Shown: piece by piece, positions 52,966 through 63,770 of the stretch | How positions within the stretch are numbered: the stretch's first letter is position 1 | Layout of the letters: every line of letters begins with the position of its first letter | Source of the DNA: Favolaschia claudopus | Taxonomy: Eukaryota; Basidiomycota; Agaricomycetes; Agaricales; Mycenaceae | DNA length: 64,000 bases | NCBI GenBank assembly: GCA_037176885.1 | Contig: JAWWNJ010000018.1 | Span: 1,798,001-1,862,000, forward strand | Direction: 5' to 3' | The notes under the pieces: generated by a model | What the model was told of the DNA's origin: nothing | Databases searched by the model: none | What the model saw: only the letters and a program-made list of their open reading frames with translations | Program-made: the position numbers and the translations under genes

Positions 52966-53844
52966 GACTTCATTGATAACATCTTTTGGTTCTACCTTTG
53001 CTCAATTTAAGCAAGATTGTCGACGCCGACGATGTTCGACTACATCTTCTCAAAAAGGTGAAATCACGTGGGGCAACCGTATTTGTCTGTCCCCTACCTT
53101 ATGAAGGAGAACCGGAAAGCATACTCTGAGATTTCTTTGAATGTACAAGACGGTTGAAGGGTGAACCCTGTTGTTCAATGGAGTGGATATCCATCCACTC
53201 TCTAACCCACAGCCAGATAGTACTTCTAGAGTTAGGTGTCACGCGTTAGCCGTAAGTCACCCTTCCCCCAAGGGGGTATGATAGCGGACCGAACTTCGTG
53301 ACAAGCCAGATACCTAATTTGGAAATTGTTACTGTGCCCTCAGTTTTTACCCAGTGGCATTGAAACTGTGCAGAAATGACCATAAGAAGGAAGACTAGAG
53401 ATCCCTCGGGTCAAAAGTCTCAAAATCCACAAAATCATTTCTTCTTCCACGGATTTCGCGCTTTCGGTCCGGGCCGAGACATAGCCGGTGGCTGTACGAT
53501 GCCATCAGCGCATCAAATATGTCTGCCGCACCACTGAACCTTCACCAAATCTCAACAAATCCAAGGGACTTCTGCTATGGATGTTTGCTGGGGTCAGAAT
53601 TGAGCTACTGACCAACTTCAGGCTATAATCCGATGGTTTTTTTTCGGAAACCTGAAGTTAGGTACACACACTTTTGAAATTTTGCGCAAAAATTTCGCGC
53701 TTTTCTAACCCTAGACTAGGGTTTCTCCGTTTTCTCTGAAATGCGAATTTTGCCTATAAACCCACCCCAAGTTCCTGCTAAATCTCAAGTTTCAAAGAAT
53801 TTTGGCCAAAATTCCGGCTTGATATGAAGTTGTGTCTGCTATCA
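52966..53844. other. No gene; repeat ends
   Basis: A solo end (gtcacgcgttagccgtaagt, about 53239) of the 19804-20351 family. 53640-53844 is the fuller version of the repeat seen at 1-215. Confidence 0.5.
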
Positions 53845-54332
53845 TACTGAAACCGAAAAAAAAGACCTCATGCTGCATTTTTTATTAGAGACCCTTCTCC
53901 GGGACCCACCCTACCACGTGACCTCCAAATAAGGAAGTTACCATCAAATTCACCCATTTCCTCGGTCAACTTCTAACCGAATGCTTTGAGACCGCTCCCC
54001 AGAGATTAATATGATGGAGATCCCTCCATTCCAACCCTAAATTGTGCCTCAAAAAATTGTACCTATCTTGAGTGTGCTTTTGCCAAATACAGCCAAGCTG
54101 ATGATTAATGCTTCCATATTGGGACACCTTTACAAGAATGGCTTTGTTTCGACCAAAGAATGGTCAAAACTGATTGGAAATAGCGGAAACAACACTTTTT
54201 ACTCATTCTGCGGACTCCCAGGCTGGTCCCTCTGCAAAAATTCGAAGGTCATTATTTTTTTTTATCCACCTCCTCGGCTGACCCACCCTCCCTGCCCGGT
54301 GTGCCGGCTTCTCCGGCCCGCACCCCCTTGCC
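53845..54332 (-). repeat. Dispersed repeat, inverted partner of 41331-41805
   Basis: Same family as 41331-41805 in the opposite orientation. The ends are well conserved, the centre less so. Confidence 0.75.
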
Positions 54333-55044
54333 TTCCCCCAAACCTCTTGTCCCGCACCAAAATCAAGATATTTCCTTCCAAATTGTATTAGGTACCATAC
54401 AGTAGGCCTTGATCTACAACTTTGTCACTAGAAATTCTTTACTTCTCCACTTGGCTGTATAGGAAATGTGGATAAGTTGAACCTTTTCGGACGAGAGGCA
54501 CAGCCACAGCAGCGTTCGACTCAAAATCACAAACCGGGCTCGAATATTTGAGACCAAGAATCATTTGGGTAGGCTTTCAAAGGTCTTCGAAGTTACACCA
54601 GGTTTGTAGCTACCCTCCTGGCTGAGCAAAGGGCAAGCAGGAAATTTCCTTTTTGGTGATGGGGAAGTTCCCCATCCATCGGTATAATGCAGATGCTTAC
54701 AAATCTCCGTCCAGGTGTAAGCAATGCATGTCCTGGAGTGGCCTCGGACTTATAGGGTCGATTACGGCAGGCCCGACCCGAACAACACTACCTATATAGT
54801 ATGTGTAGTTGCTCAATGGATGTCCTCTCTCTTTCCTTTCCCTCCTCCATGACATGTATTTCTTACACTTCTAGCCATTTGCTGCTTGCAGCTTATTTTT
54901 TTCTTGGTTAGCATTAGCACTCAAGATAAACTTCATCCTCCACATTATCTTATGTTACTGCATGTATAAGCCAAATCAACCAGCCAATGCTTTCTCTCAA
55001 GCAAAATAAAATTAAATAGGTCTATGCCTCCAAATACTCTACAG
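54333..55044. other. No recognisable gene
   Basis: Short frames only. Confidence 0.4.
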
Positions 55045-55520
55045 CGCATATGAAGTGAAGCTCAGAAGCAAGAGCATGTCAATGGCATTCTGGATAGCCC
55101 TGTACACCGGAGATCTCCTTTACAGCAACCAAATTTTGTTCAGGTTAACTGGAATGGCCAGCAACTTCAACTTACACCTCGCACAGCTGGCCGAATTGCT
55201 GAGATGCAGAACACTGGGAATGCTGGTACTTTAGCAGGACAGAGTGAAGACCAGGATTTTCAAAGTCCACCTCTGTCACCAACACGTAGAACTCAAGGTC
55301 CAGATCCACCTCCGGTGCAGCAGAATCCTGTACAGCCAGTGCAAAATAAGTATAGTACAAAGACAGGGAAATGCTCAACCCAATGCTCAACCAGTTGCTT
55401 GCACAAGTGGCAGCCATCACATACCTTCTGCTGACTTTGAGGGAAGGAAGAAAGGATTGAACGGAACAGCATTTCGATCACCTTCCTCTGTCATGAGGGG
55501 CTCCCAAATTGGGATGTCAT
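55045..55520 (+). pseudogene. Unidentified coding remnant, Gln/Pro-rich, frameshifted
   Basis: An open frame reads SEAQKQEHVNGILDSPVHRR, SPLQQPNFVQVNWNGQQLQL, TPRTAGRIAEM, then QSPPLSPTRRTQGPDPPPVQ. Near 55370 a one-base shift is needed to reach SADFEGRKKGLNGTAFRSPS and a stop near 55520. The composition suggests a disordered protein region. Family unknown. Confidence 0.35.
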
Positions 55521-55941
55521 GAGGGTCGTGCGTACGAGACTAGGTGCTTTGTAAGCACAGCTGTAAGCACTGTGCGGGCCTTTCCGGATATCCACAATAA
55601 TCCAGCTGAGTGTCATGTCGCTGTCACTGTCATGTGACTTCGGACTACGCGCCGAATGTTTCCGACTCCGAGTGCTCAACTTTGGTTCAACTCTTGCTCA
55701 GCTCAAGTTCAATCCTGTTTGAACCTCATGTGCTGTGATAAATATATGTACAGTACCTTACCAACACCTATATACTCAATGGTTGCTTGCTCATTAAGAA
55801 AGAATTCAGTAAGCATCCAGTTTTGTAACACTGAGTCTCCTCAGGTCACAAGCACTTGAAGCACTTTGTCACAAGTGCCGGGGCTCAGGGAATGCTTTGA
55901 GCAACTTCAAAAAAATTACCAGACTTTGTATGAACAACGAG
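55521..55941. other. No gene seen
   Basis: Only short frames. The right end is the 8-bp target copy ACAACGAG (55934-55941) of the next element. Confidence 0.4.
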
Positions 55942-56380
55942 AGGCCCCCGGTCACTACCTATAGGCTATTAGGTTCGTCACATTGACGCCCGATATTTGG
56001 GCTGATTTACTCTATGATTTTGGCCCTCAAACGGACTGATTTACTCTATTTGTGACGAACATCTGGGGGTAATTTCGAATTTTTTGCGCCTGGATCCTCC
56101 AAACGGTCTTTTGTGAAGCAAATTTGAGCTCAGAATCATTCAATTTCTGTTGATTTTGCTGCTCACCGCCCCAAATCTGTCTTGGAATCTGCTTGTAATT
56201 GCCCCCAGACTGACTTCAGATCTCAAAAATTTCTCGCGCTCCGCGCGATTTACTCTATCTGCGACAGACATTGGGCAGTTTCCGCTTGATTTACGCTATT
56301 TTTGCGACGAAGGTACGGGGTTTTCAAGACGTTGATTTACTCTATCTGTGACGAACCTAATAGGTAGTGACCGGGGGCCT
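55942..56380. mobile_element. hAT-type non-autonomous element, 439 bp, perfect 8-bp target duplication
   Basis: Ends AGGCCCCCGGTCACTACCTA and the mirror image. ACAACGAG is exact at 55934-55941 and 56381-56388. Inside, gatttactctat (once gatttacgctat) occurs five times, mostly followed by ctgtgacga-like sequence. Sub-terminal repeats like this are where hAT transposases bind. No transposase is encoded. Confidence 0.85.
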
Positions 56381-56388
56381 ACAACGAG

Positions 56389-58509
56389 TTTACCGAAGAC
56401 AAACGAGTAGGTATGTACGGGTGGTTATCCATACAGAAGACACTACACGAAGCCATCGGAGCACACACACACCATTCCAGGGGGTCGATGACTACAAGAC
56501 GCTGACTACCATTGGACTGGCCGACCGTTTGAATGGCGGGACTGCTGGTTAAAAACCCGTAGGACCTGTCTTGGATATACTTACCACTATGTATCCAGTG
56601 AGTGTGAGCTTTAGCTGTCAAAATTAATAATCCGGAAAAAACAGGGCCGCTGCCAGTGAGTCACTGCAACCAGATTCATCAGGAGCAGAAGAGTTTTGAA
56701 GGTGAATATGAGGGCGGTTACTGAGGCGGTTTTGAGGTTCATCAACAGAATAAGTTGGTTACCCAAATCGGGCGAAAAACTGCTCGAGCCAGTAATGTTG
56801 CCCGAATTGATTTAGCAAGATTAGCTACTGTATATGGATGAATTGGACGTATTCAACTAGGATATTGAATTCCCATTCGCACTGAAGCAAGCTTACCCTC
56901 CTATGTGGACCATTGCCCACATACCCAACATGTTTTCCTTTTCCGGAATGGGGACTCATGGCTTTTGATATGCCAGTGAAATCAGACCATTAAATCAGAT
57001 TTTTTGCCCATCCCAATATAACACAAAAAAATCTCGGGATTTGTGGTCTGACTTGGGAGACTAACAGCCAGATGCTCTCAAGCTATTCTGATTTTCAGTG
57101 TGCGATATTTCTGACTCGTATCCACATTGACTTCATCGAATGACAGAGTTGGTGCGCCGTTCAGAGGCTGGCTACCTTGAGAATTATGCACCCCTGTCCA
57201 CATCGGTGATGTTAGATAGCCATTTGAAGAGAACAAATGTGAAAACCGCCCAAGGGTGCACCGGCATTTAAAAAAAAGATATATGGCCCATTTTTTGGTT
57301 TCTGACCTCTAGCTGGAGTAACTGACTACGTAATCGCCTTAACAAGTAGTACTTTTCCACGATCAAGTCACCGGCCGACATTCCCGCCACAAATAAATGT
57401 CGTGGAGGTCGGACAAATGCTTCTACTGTAAGGCTCCAGAATGGTAAGCAGAACAGCTCCAATGTCTTTCGTCCCGAATGCAAAAGCATCCTGATACCAG
57501 TCGGGTAAACAAATCCCGCATCAACACTGACTAGCAGTGAATACCCAGGACAGCCTAATGAGCCACTTTAACTTACATTATGCCCGCATAGGACAGTGTT
57601 TTTGCACTCATAATGACTGCCGATAGCCCATTCCCACCAGAATTTATGAGGTTCATAATTTTGTTGCACCGCAAGAATATCCTCATCGAGGGACCCTTTT
57701 CCCCCCCCTTTTTCCTTCTTTTTCCTTCTTTTTCTTTTCGTTTTTTTCTCTCGTCTCCACCGACATGGGCCATGGGCGGTTTATTGGCCCATGTCGCAGT
57801 GCATCGACTCTATCACTATTAATAATATAAATATGGAGTCTTCGATGAGCTCTTCCAACTCCCGGACGGCGGTACTCGGGGCGGCCGAGATGTTTTAAAA
57901 GCACCTAAATTCCGGTTGGTTATCCTGCCGAAGCAATGCAGAGCTTGCAGTATTCCTCTTCGCCAAGCTGTCTTTACGATCAACCATGGTCTGATGCCAA
58001 CACCACCACATCACCTGTGTACGGGGAGCCATGGGGTTACTCTCCTTCCAATTGGCATCGTGAGTCTAGTCACCGTTCGACTGACTACTAAATTTGAGGC
58101 GGGATACAGGGACGCACGGCCCGAGCCTTGAGGATCTTCATCGGCGGCTTTTGTCGTTGGAAACTACCCTTATGATGTGGGACCTTAATTTTGGGCTTCC
58201 ATGCTCTTCAAGCTGGCCGGAAGCTTCAGACGCTCAGGATGAGCAAATCGCCAGCGATAATAGATCATGCAGCAAAGCTGGCAGTGGAGACAAGACAACC
58301 CAGATCTTATCCCGGCGTAAAAGAGGACGAGGGTGGCAGTATGAGATTGTTATGGGCAATAAAGATCCAATTTGGGTGTGCGGCTCAGCCCCCGAGATTC
58401 AAGGGCATCCGGACCTCCAAAGGTGGGCAAAATGAATGATTTGTATTGCGTACTCGTAGTGAAATCAGTCATGGACGGTGAATTCTTAGGCCGATCTCGG
58501 GCGTCTGAT
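56389..58509. other. No confident gene
   Basis: Contains a pyrimidine-rich run (57705-57750, ttccttcttttt units) and the hairpin 57761-57796. Frames at 58094-58439 are open but not recognised. Confidence 0.4.
57761..57796. repeat. Perfect 12-bp hairpin
   Basis: cgacatgggcca pairs with tggcccatgtcg around a 12-nt loop, directly after a long pyrimidine run. Confidence 0.75.
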
Positions 58510-58913
58510 TAGTGTTGCCGCGATCCGATTTCGAGCTGAGCTCGAGCTGATGGGCAATCAAAATCGGTGCGCATCGAGCTGACTCGAGCTCATGTCCCAG
58601 AAATGGAAATACCTGTCTGGAGAGCCTTCTTTCACCGGGTTTTGTTACTGGGGAATAATATATAGGGTATGTATTGATTATCTAGGTGACTTTTTTCGCC
58701 TCTCGAGGGCGTGAAGGTCGACGACGACGACCAAAACGGCGGGAAAAGTGCGAGGGATTTGTTATGGCAAACCCGCAACGTCATTGGAGTGCCCAACACC
58801 TTACGGAACGAGCTCGAGTCGATTCGAATTCCCATCAAATCGACTGCCTCATTTGGTGTGGACATCAAGGCAAGTTGCGAATCGACTCGCAGCTCTGTCT
58901 CGCGGCAACACTA
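58510..58913. mobile_element. hAT-type non-autonomous element, 404 bp, perfect 8-bp target duplication
   Basis: Ends TAGTGTTGCCGCGA and the mirror image. CGTCTGAT is exact at 58502-58509 and 58914-58921. Interior rich in gagctcgag/cgagtcgatt words near both ends. A further tagtgttgccg start near 59327 may be another end of this family. Confidence 0.85.
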
Positions 58914-59477
58914 CGTCTGATAACCAATTGTCGATTTATGGGAATCCGGCCATCAGAAGGATCAAAATGTACTGATTTAACGCCAAAAAGGGCAGAACGA
59001 TCAGACCACTCAAAATCCACAAGTAGAAGGTGCATACACCAGATTGTAGAGCTGCTAAAACTATTGAGATTCACAAGTTGAACTGGTGCAGCGATTGCGG
59101 AGATATCGCCATCTCAAGTTGGTCAAAAATGCCGTAAAATGTTGGTAAAATGGCCAAAATTGGCAAGCCGGAAATTGCTCACCGCCGTCACTTAACTTTT
59201 GCTTCTTCCATTTTCTGCGCTCCACCATGGACACCCATACGCTGGCGCCGTTCGACGGCGCCACACTGATAGCTTACTTCGGCAGAACGTGCTGAACCTG
59301 TCTGTAAGTTATGTAAAGTAGTGTTGCCGGGAACGATCACTCCAAGAACCGAACGAGGGAAATTGTTGAACGAAATTACTGGTTGCCGAGGACAGGCCTG
59401 GGGGGCGGGGGTGAAGAAAACTGCCCCTCCACTGGGCAATCGAGCCATACCTAGCGCTTGTAATTAACCCTTGAGTA
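58914..59477. other. No gene seen
   Basis: Only a possible solo hAT end near 59327. Confidence 0.4.
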
Positions 59478-59640
59478 GAGCATTTTGGCAAACGGTGAAA
59501 ATCAAATTTCAGTTCGAAAAACTAAGCGAGTTTGGTGAAAAACTACAGTGGGCTGCGCACTGTTTTGCGGCTCCACAACCAAAATTTGGTTGGCAGGAAC
59601 TGAAGAAAAAAATCATTTTTCACCGTTTGCCAAAGTGCTC
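59478..59640. mobile_element. TA-flanked MITE, 163 bp
   Basis: GAGCATTTTGGCAAACGGTG and the mirror end GCACTTTGGCAAACGGTG form a roughly 25-bp inverted repeat. TA outside both ends (59476-59477, 59641-59642). Confidence 0.75.
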
Positions 59641-59690
59641 TAGTATCTACGCCTCAAACTGTCTACGCCTCTCGCTCTGACTCTCCCCCA

Positions 59691-59978
59691 TCATCTCCTA
59701 TTCCACTGCCGTCTACACTGCTGGGCGGCGTGACAGTGACGGTTGCATGCAACTCCGGTCTTTGCGAACACCTTGACAAACTCCCTGTATTGCTCGGGAA
59801 TCTTGTCCTCGGTCATCCGCTCCTTTTGCGCTAGTGCTCCCTCCGCCATCTGCTGTGCCGACGTCCCATGTGCACGCAAATCAATTGCTTCGGCAAAGTC
59901 GATCAACAGCATCGGCTGACGGTTATCCGTTGGTCGTCGCCAGTCGAGAGTTGTGCTTGAATAACCAATCATACCCAA
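59691..59978 (-). pseudogene. Ty3/gypsy pol scrap (protease-RT linker)
   Basis: A 95-codon minus frame: MLLIDFAEAIDLRAHGTSAQ then KERMTEDKIPEQYREFVKVF. The IP-x-x-Y-x-x-F-x-x-VF pattern is the usual lead-in to the reverse transcriptase of gypsy elements. The RT itself does not follow. A decayed fragment. Confidence 0.45.
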
Positions 59979-60360
59979 TGAATACTCGGGCCTTGCCGAG
60001 TCCCGTTACAAGGAACCTCTGTCGCTCAGCATGGGAACCAACAGTCATGATCAACTCTACGTAATGAGTGATTTCTTATGGTCCTTTACCTTTACCACTA
60101 CTAACTTAGTATGTAGTCACTTCTTTGAATTCAACCTTATAAGTGTAAGTCAGTAAGTCAGTAAGTTTGAAGGGTGAAGCCCAGTGAAGATCCCGTATGC
60201 CGAGGATGGCCGAGAGTTGCCCAAAATTGCCGCAACCAGGCTCACAGTTGCCCGAAATTGCTCCCACTTGCCATATCCCGGAAAACATGTGAAACCCGCT
60301 CAAAATTGAGTGAAGTCGTCGAAAGGCTCTTCGCGAAAAAACACACAAGTCTAGGCTCGT

Positions 60361-60428
60361 TACCAGCCTGCCTACGATTTGTAACGGGTTTTACATGTGG
60401 GTGGTCCGTTGCCGTAGGCAGGCTGGTA
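60361..60428. repeat. Perfect 16-bp inverted repeat
   Basis: taccagcctgcctacg and cgtaggcaggctggta, 36-nt loop. Confidence 0.8.
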
Positions 60429-60435
60429 CTTCAAA

Positions 60436-60686
60436 GGGCGGGACCCGAGTTTGAAACTTTGGCAGGTGCCGAGATTCGGCGGTGACGTGACAAGTTGTGA
60501 CCCCCTGTGGTCCCGCTACATATTTTCTTGACCTGAAGGCACAAGAATATACAAGTGAGTCTACCAGCATTAAGAATCCTTATCCTAAAGTACAGTGCAC
60601 CAGTTTGTCTGAGGAAAATGGAGTACTTTCTGTGCAGGAGCAAAATGATGCCGCCAGCCAAAAATTTCAAACTCCGGCCCCGCCCT
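60436..60686. mobile_element. Possible 251-bp inverted-repeat element
   Basis: gggcgggacccgagtttgaa at the left against gggcggggccggagtttgaa from the right end reversed, continuing about 10 bp. No clear target duplication. Confidence 0.45.
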
Positions 60687-61070
60687 GAGACTTTATAAAC
60701 TCGCAACGAGACATCGAGATTAAGAAGGCTGTAAAATAACTCGGTGGCTCGGTGGCTACTCGTAGAAGCCCACTGGCGAAGGAACAGTGGATCTAGTCTC
60801 TCATAGCCAGACTTTAACACGTATGATCTCGTACCTCGATGTGTTAAACAGTGGATCCGCTCTCTGGAATCCTAGCGCTCGTGCGCTACACTGGCCGCGA
60901 TGGTGGTGAGTCGATGGAAGGTTGAATTGATGGTCATACCGTTGATAGACGCTTTTTGAAGGCGGCGGAAGCGTCCTTCATCCAATCAGCCCACGGTGAA
61001 GCCTTAACGCGGTGTTGGCAGTGCGAAAAATTGCTATGTATGGCTTAATCCCCCAGAGTAAACACAATTA

Positions 61071-61380
61071 CAGCTGTTCCGGAATACCTTGGCATGTTCG
61101 CATTTTTTTTGCACACTTGCACTTTTGATCGAGGTGATATGATGCACCATTTATGGAGATTTGGGCCGAATGCCGCTGTTCCCGACGCTTTCTGCCATCT
61201 CTTCTCATTTTCCGAGGACTTCTCCCCGTTTCATAGCCGGTGCGTAGCCGATGAGCTGCCGCTGCCAGGCGTCGCTAGCCGAGGTGATCCTTTCCTTTAA
61301 AGGTGCATCATATCAGTCCATCAAATGTGCGAGTTCCGTGCAAAAAAATGTGAACATGCCAAAGTATTCCGGAACAGCTG
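61071..61380. mobile_element. TA-flanked MITE, 310 bp
   Basis: Inverted repeat of about 45 bp starting CAGCTGTTCCGGAATAC (few mismatches). TA at 61069-61070 and 61381-61382. An inner ggtgatatgatgcacc/ggtgcatcatatcag pair suggests nested symmetry. Confidence 0.8.
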
Positions 61381-61788
61381 TAAACATCAACAACTTGCCA
61401 TTCTGAGTGATCTGACGTCAAAAACTTGCTCAAGACGCACTGCACACCCTTACTACTGGCAGAAACAGGCCTAGAAACGAAATCCAAAAAATTATATCCA
61501 TTTCTTTTTTCGCGCCCAAGGGTACCCCCCTCCCCTTCCTCCAAATTAGGAAATTCCTTATCATCGAAGCCCCTTGGGAATATCGGACTTGCGAGTGCGT
61601 AGAGCAAGCGTAGAGTCAGACTAACGCCTGGTGTCGAGCTCGACAGATGCATATAAACACTCTAACCTATCCTTTGGGCATGGAAAGCGCTTACATCGTC
61701 AAATGAAAGCTTCATGATTTGGCATGTGCAGATTCTCCGGCCTCAGCAGGGAACTTAGAAAGTGTTCTAAGCGTCTATATTGTGTCAA
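61381..61788. other. No gene seen
   Basis: Short frames only; accacccc-type C-runs near 61525. Confidence 0.4.
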
Positions 61789-61987
61789 TAGAGGCTTTGC
61801 GGTAGCCACTGGTGGCTATTGGTGGCTAATTTCTTCCGGGACCGGATGACAGCTTCCGGGTGGATTAGCCACCATTTGTACGTCCTATCGAGGGGATGTC
61901 ATGGTGGCTACCTTGAACCATAGGCTCAAAAAACCATTGCACACGAGGAGCTACCGATAGCCACCGGTGGCTACCGCAAAGTCTCTA
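61789..61987. mobile_element. 199-bp inverted-repeat element
   Basis: TAGAGGCTTTGCGGTAGCCA and the mirror TAGAGACTTTGCGGTAGCCA. ggtggcta words repeat inside. Ends relate to those at 16827-17279. If TA is the target, the element is 61791-61985. Confidence 0.75.
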
Positions 61988-62119
61988 ATTTCCCCAGGTT
62001 GCTTGAAAAGTTCTTGTTTTCTCGGGCTCACCTTCGGGGTCGGTCTCATAAGTAATCCTTTTCATGACTGATCTCTCTTTGCAGCACGAGGATGGAGAGA
62101 TTGACGACGTCTCCACTGT

Positions 62120-62300
62120 GCAGTCAAAGTATCATGAAATTCCTCATGTTTTTCACGACGATTCATTAGAAAGTTCACGAGGAATTGTCACGAAATTCAT
62201 GATGCACTCTTGAAATTCACGCCAATCGTGAAATTCATTACGGTTATGGGAACATTCATGACGTTTTGTTGTGGATTCAAAACGAGAACATCATGATTTT
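62120..62300. repeat. Second cluster of gaaattcatgatg words
   Basis: Direct and inverted copies of gaaattcatga and relatives, as at 22485-22650. Confidence 0.5.
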
Positions 62301-63193
62301 TGGCGGTGAAAAGGAGCAAAAAAGTGAAAGAAATGATGAAACTATCGAGACTCGAGTGTGATAAGCTGGGAGGAAGTAGTTGCCTTTAATTGGATACTAT
62401 TCCATTTGAAAGAGGTTATGAATAGAGAGCAGTAGGGGATTGTTAGTTGAACTTGAGTAGAATCTGAAGTGTTCGCGCCGTAATCTTGAGTAATTGAATA
62501 TTATTATCAAAGAGGTACCATGATTACGTCTCAGGCCCGATGGAAGATATTGTGGAATTTAAAATTGAAGAAGGTCCGAAGGTCGCGAAGGAAAAGCAAG
62601 CATGAACTTGATGAAGATCCAGGGAATCACGTTCCGTGAAGTCGAGGAAAATCTATGAGGTTGAGCTAGAATAGGAAGAACCCGTGAATTGGATGTATAG
62701 AGGAAGTATTGGAGTATTGAGTTGGAGCCCAATAGGTTGCGTCGACGGACCATGGCTTCTTGAGGATTATGCCTTGAAAAAAAGTACAATCCATCGAGGC
62801 AGCGCAATCAAATAGCCTCAATGTATGGATTTGACTTGAAGGACAGGCACTGCATTCCGAGGGGTCGTAGGCGAAGGGTTTGCCTACGACTGTAGGCTGA
62901 CATAGGCGAAGTATTGAGTAGACGTAGTTAGTGTCCCTTGGTCTATCTAAGAGTTTTCAAAACAATTCGGCCGCAAGCAAGCCGCAAGTGTTTCTGTCGT
63001 CCTGAGTGCTTGTGAAGCAAGTGCGAAGGTGCCATAAAGGTGTTGGCATCATTGTTTGCCAAAAGTGACATTGTTTGGCACGGCTTGGTCATTGACACAT
63101 CCTTTTCCGTCACTGGCAGTCTCGCGGATTCTCGCCTTACTGCCGAAGCGCTGAAGCCTTGCAGACGACGCTTCCATTACAAACTAACAGAAT

Positions 63194-63378
63194 CTGAAAA
63201 TGCGCGGAAGGCGCAATAACCTCAGTCTCCCGCAATGTGGGATGAAAGACTGTATATTAAATACCTGAAAATGCGCGGAAGGCGCAATAACTACACAATG
63301 AGTAAGTAAATACAAGTAGGTAGATAGATAGAGAACTCACCCTCAGTCTCCCGCAATGTGGGATGAAAGACTGAGGGT
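63194..63378. repeat. Two interleaved direct repeats, one forming a hairpin
   Basis: tgaaaatgcgcggaaggcgc + aataac occurs at about 63195 and 63266. ctcagtctcccgcaatgtgg + gatgaaagactg occurs at about 63221 and 63343. The last copy is extended to an 11-bp perfect stem (accctcagtct / agactgagggt, 63339-63378). Confidence 0.85.
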
Positions 63379-63608
63379 GGTGGACAGACGAGCGCGGTTT
63401 ATATGTAAGAACAAGGCTGTATGATAAGTATCAGATATCTATCAAGGGCCGGAGCGGCGGGGCGGCTACCCGGAATAATTCATATTCTGACACAAACCAA
63501 TCTCTGCTAATGCCTGCTCCGCCTCTCAAACCTCAACCCCGCCCCCAATATCCCTTCGGCTGTTCGAGGGGTGGACGAGCCTGCTGCGCGACTTCGAGCT
63601 CGGATTTA

Positions 63609-63770
63609 GACGATAATCGCTGTTATAGTACTGGAAGTGAGTTCAGGGATGGCCACGATGCAACGGGGGAGGAAAGACAGAAAGAGGTGGAGAAAGAGGA
63701 GCCATTTTTGACGACAATCGCTGTTCTAGGACTGAAAATGAGCTTAGGCCCGGGATGGCCACAATGCACG
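63609..63770. repeat. Diverged direct duplication, about 60 bp
   Basis: gacgataatcgctgtt..ctgaaa.tgag..gggatggccac.atgca at 63609 and again at 63709 with several changes. It falls within a 95-codon plus frame (63510-63797) of unknown nature. Confidence 0.65.

Larger units (their letters stand above)
59979..61070. other. No gene; two inverted repeats
   Basis: See 60361-60428 and 60436-60686. A plus frame to about 60687 (STSIKNPYPKVQCTSLSEEN) is only weakly protein-like. Confidence 0.4.
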
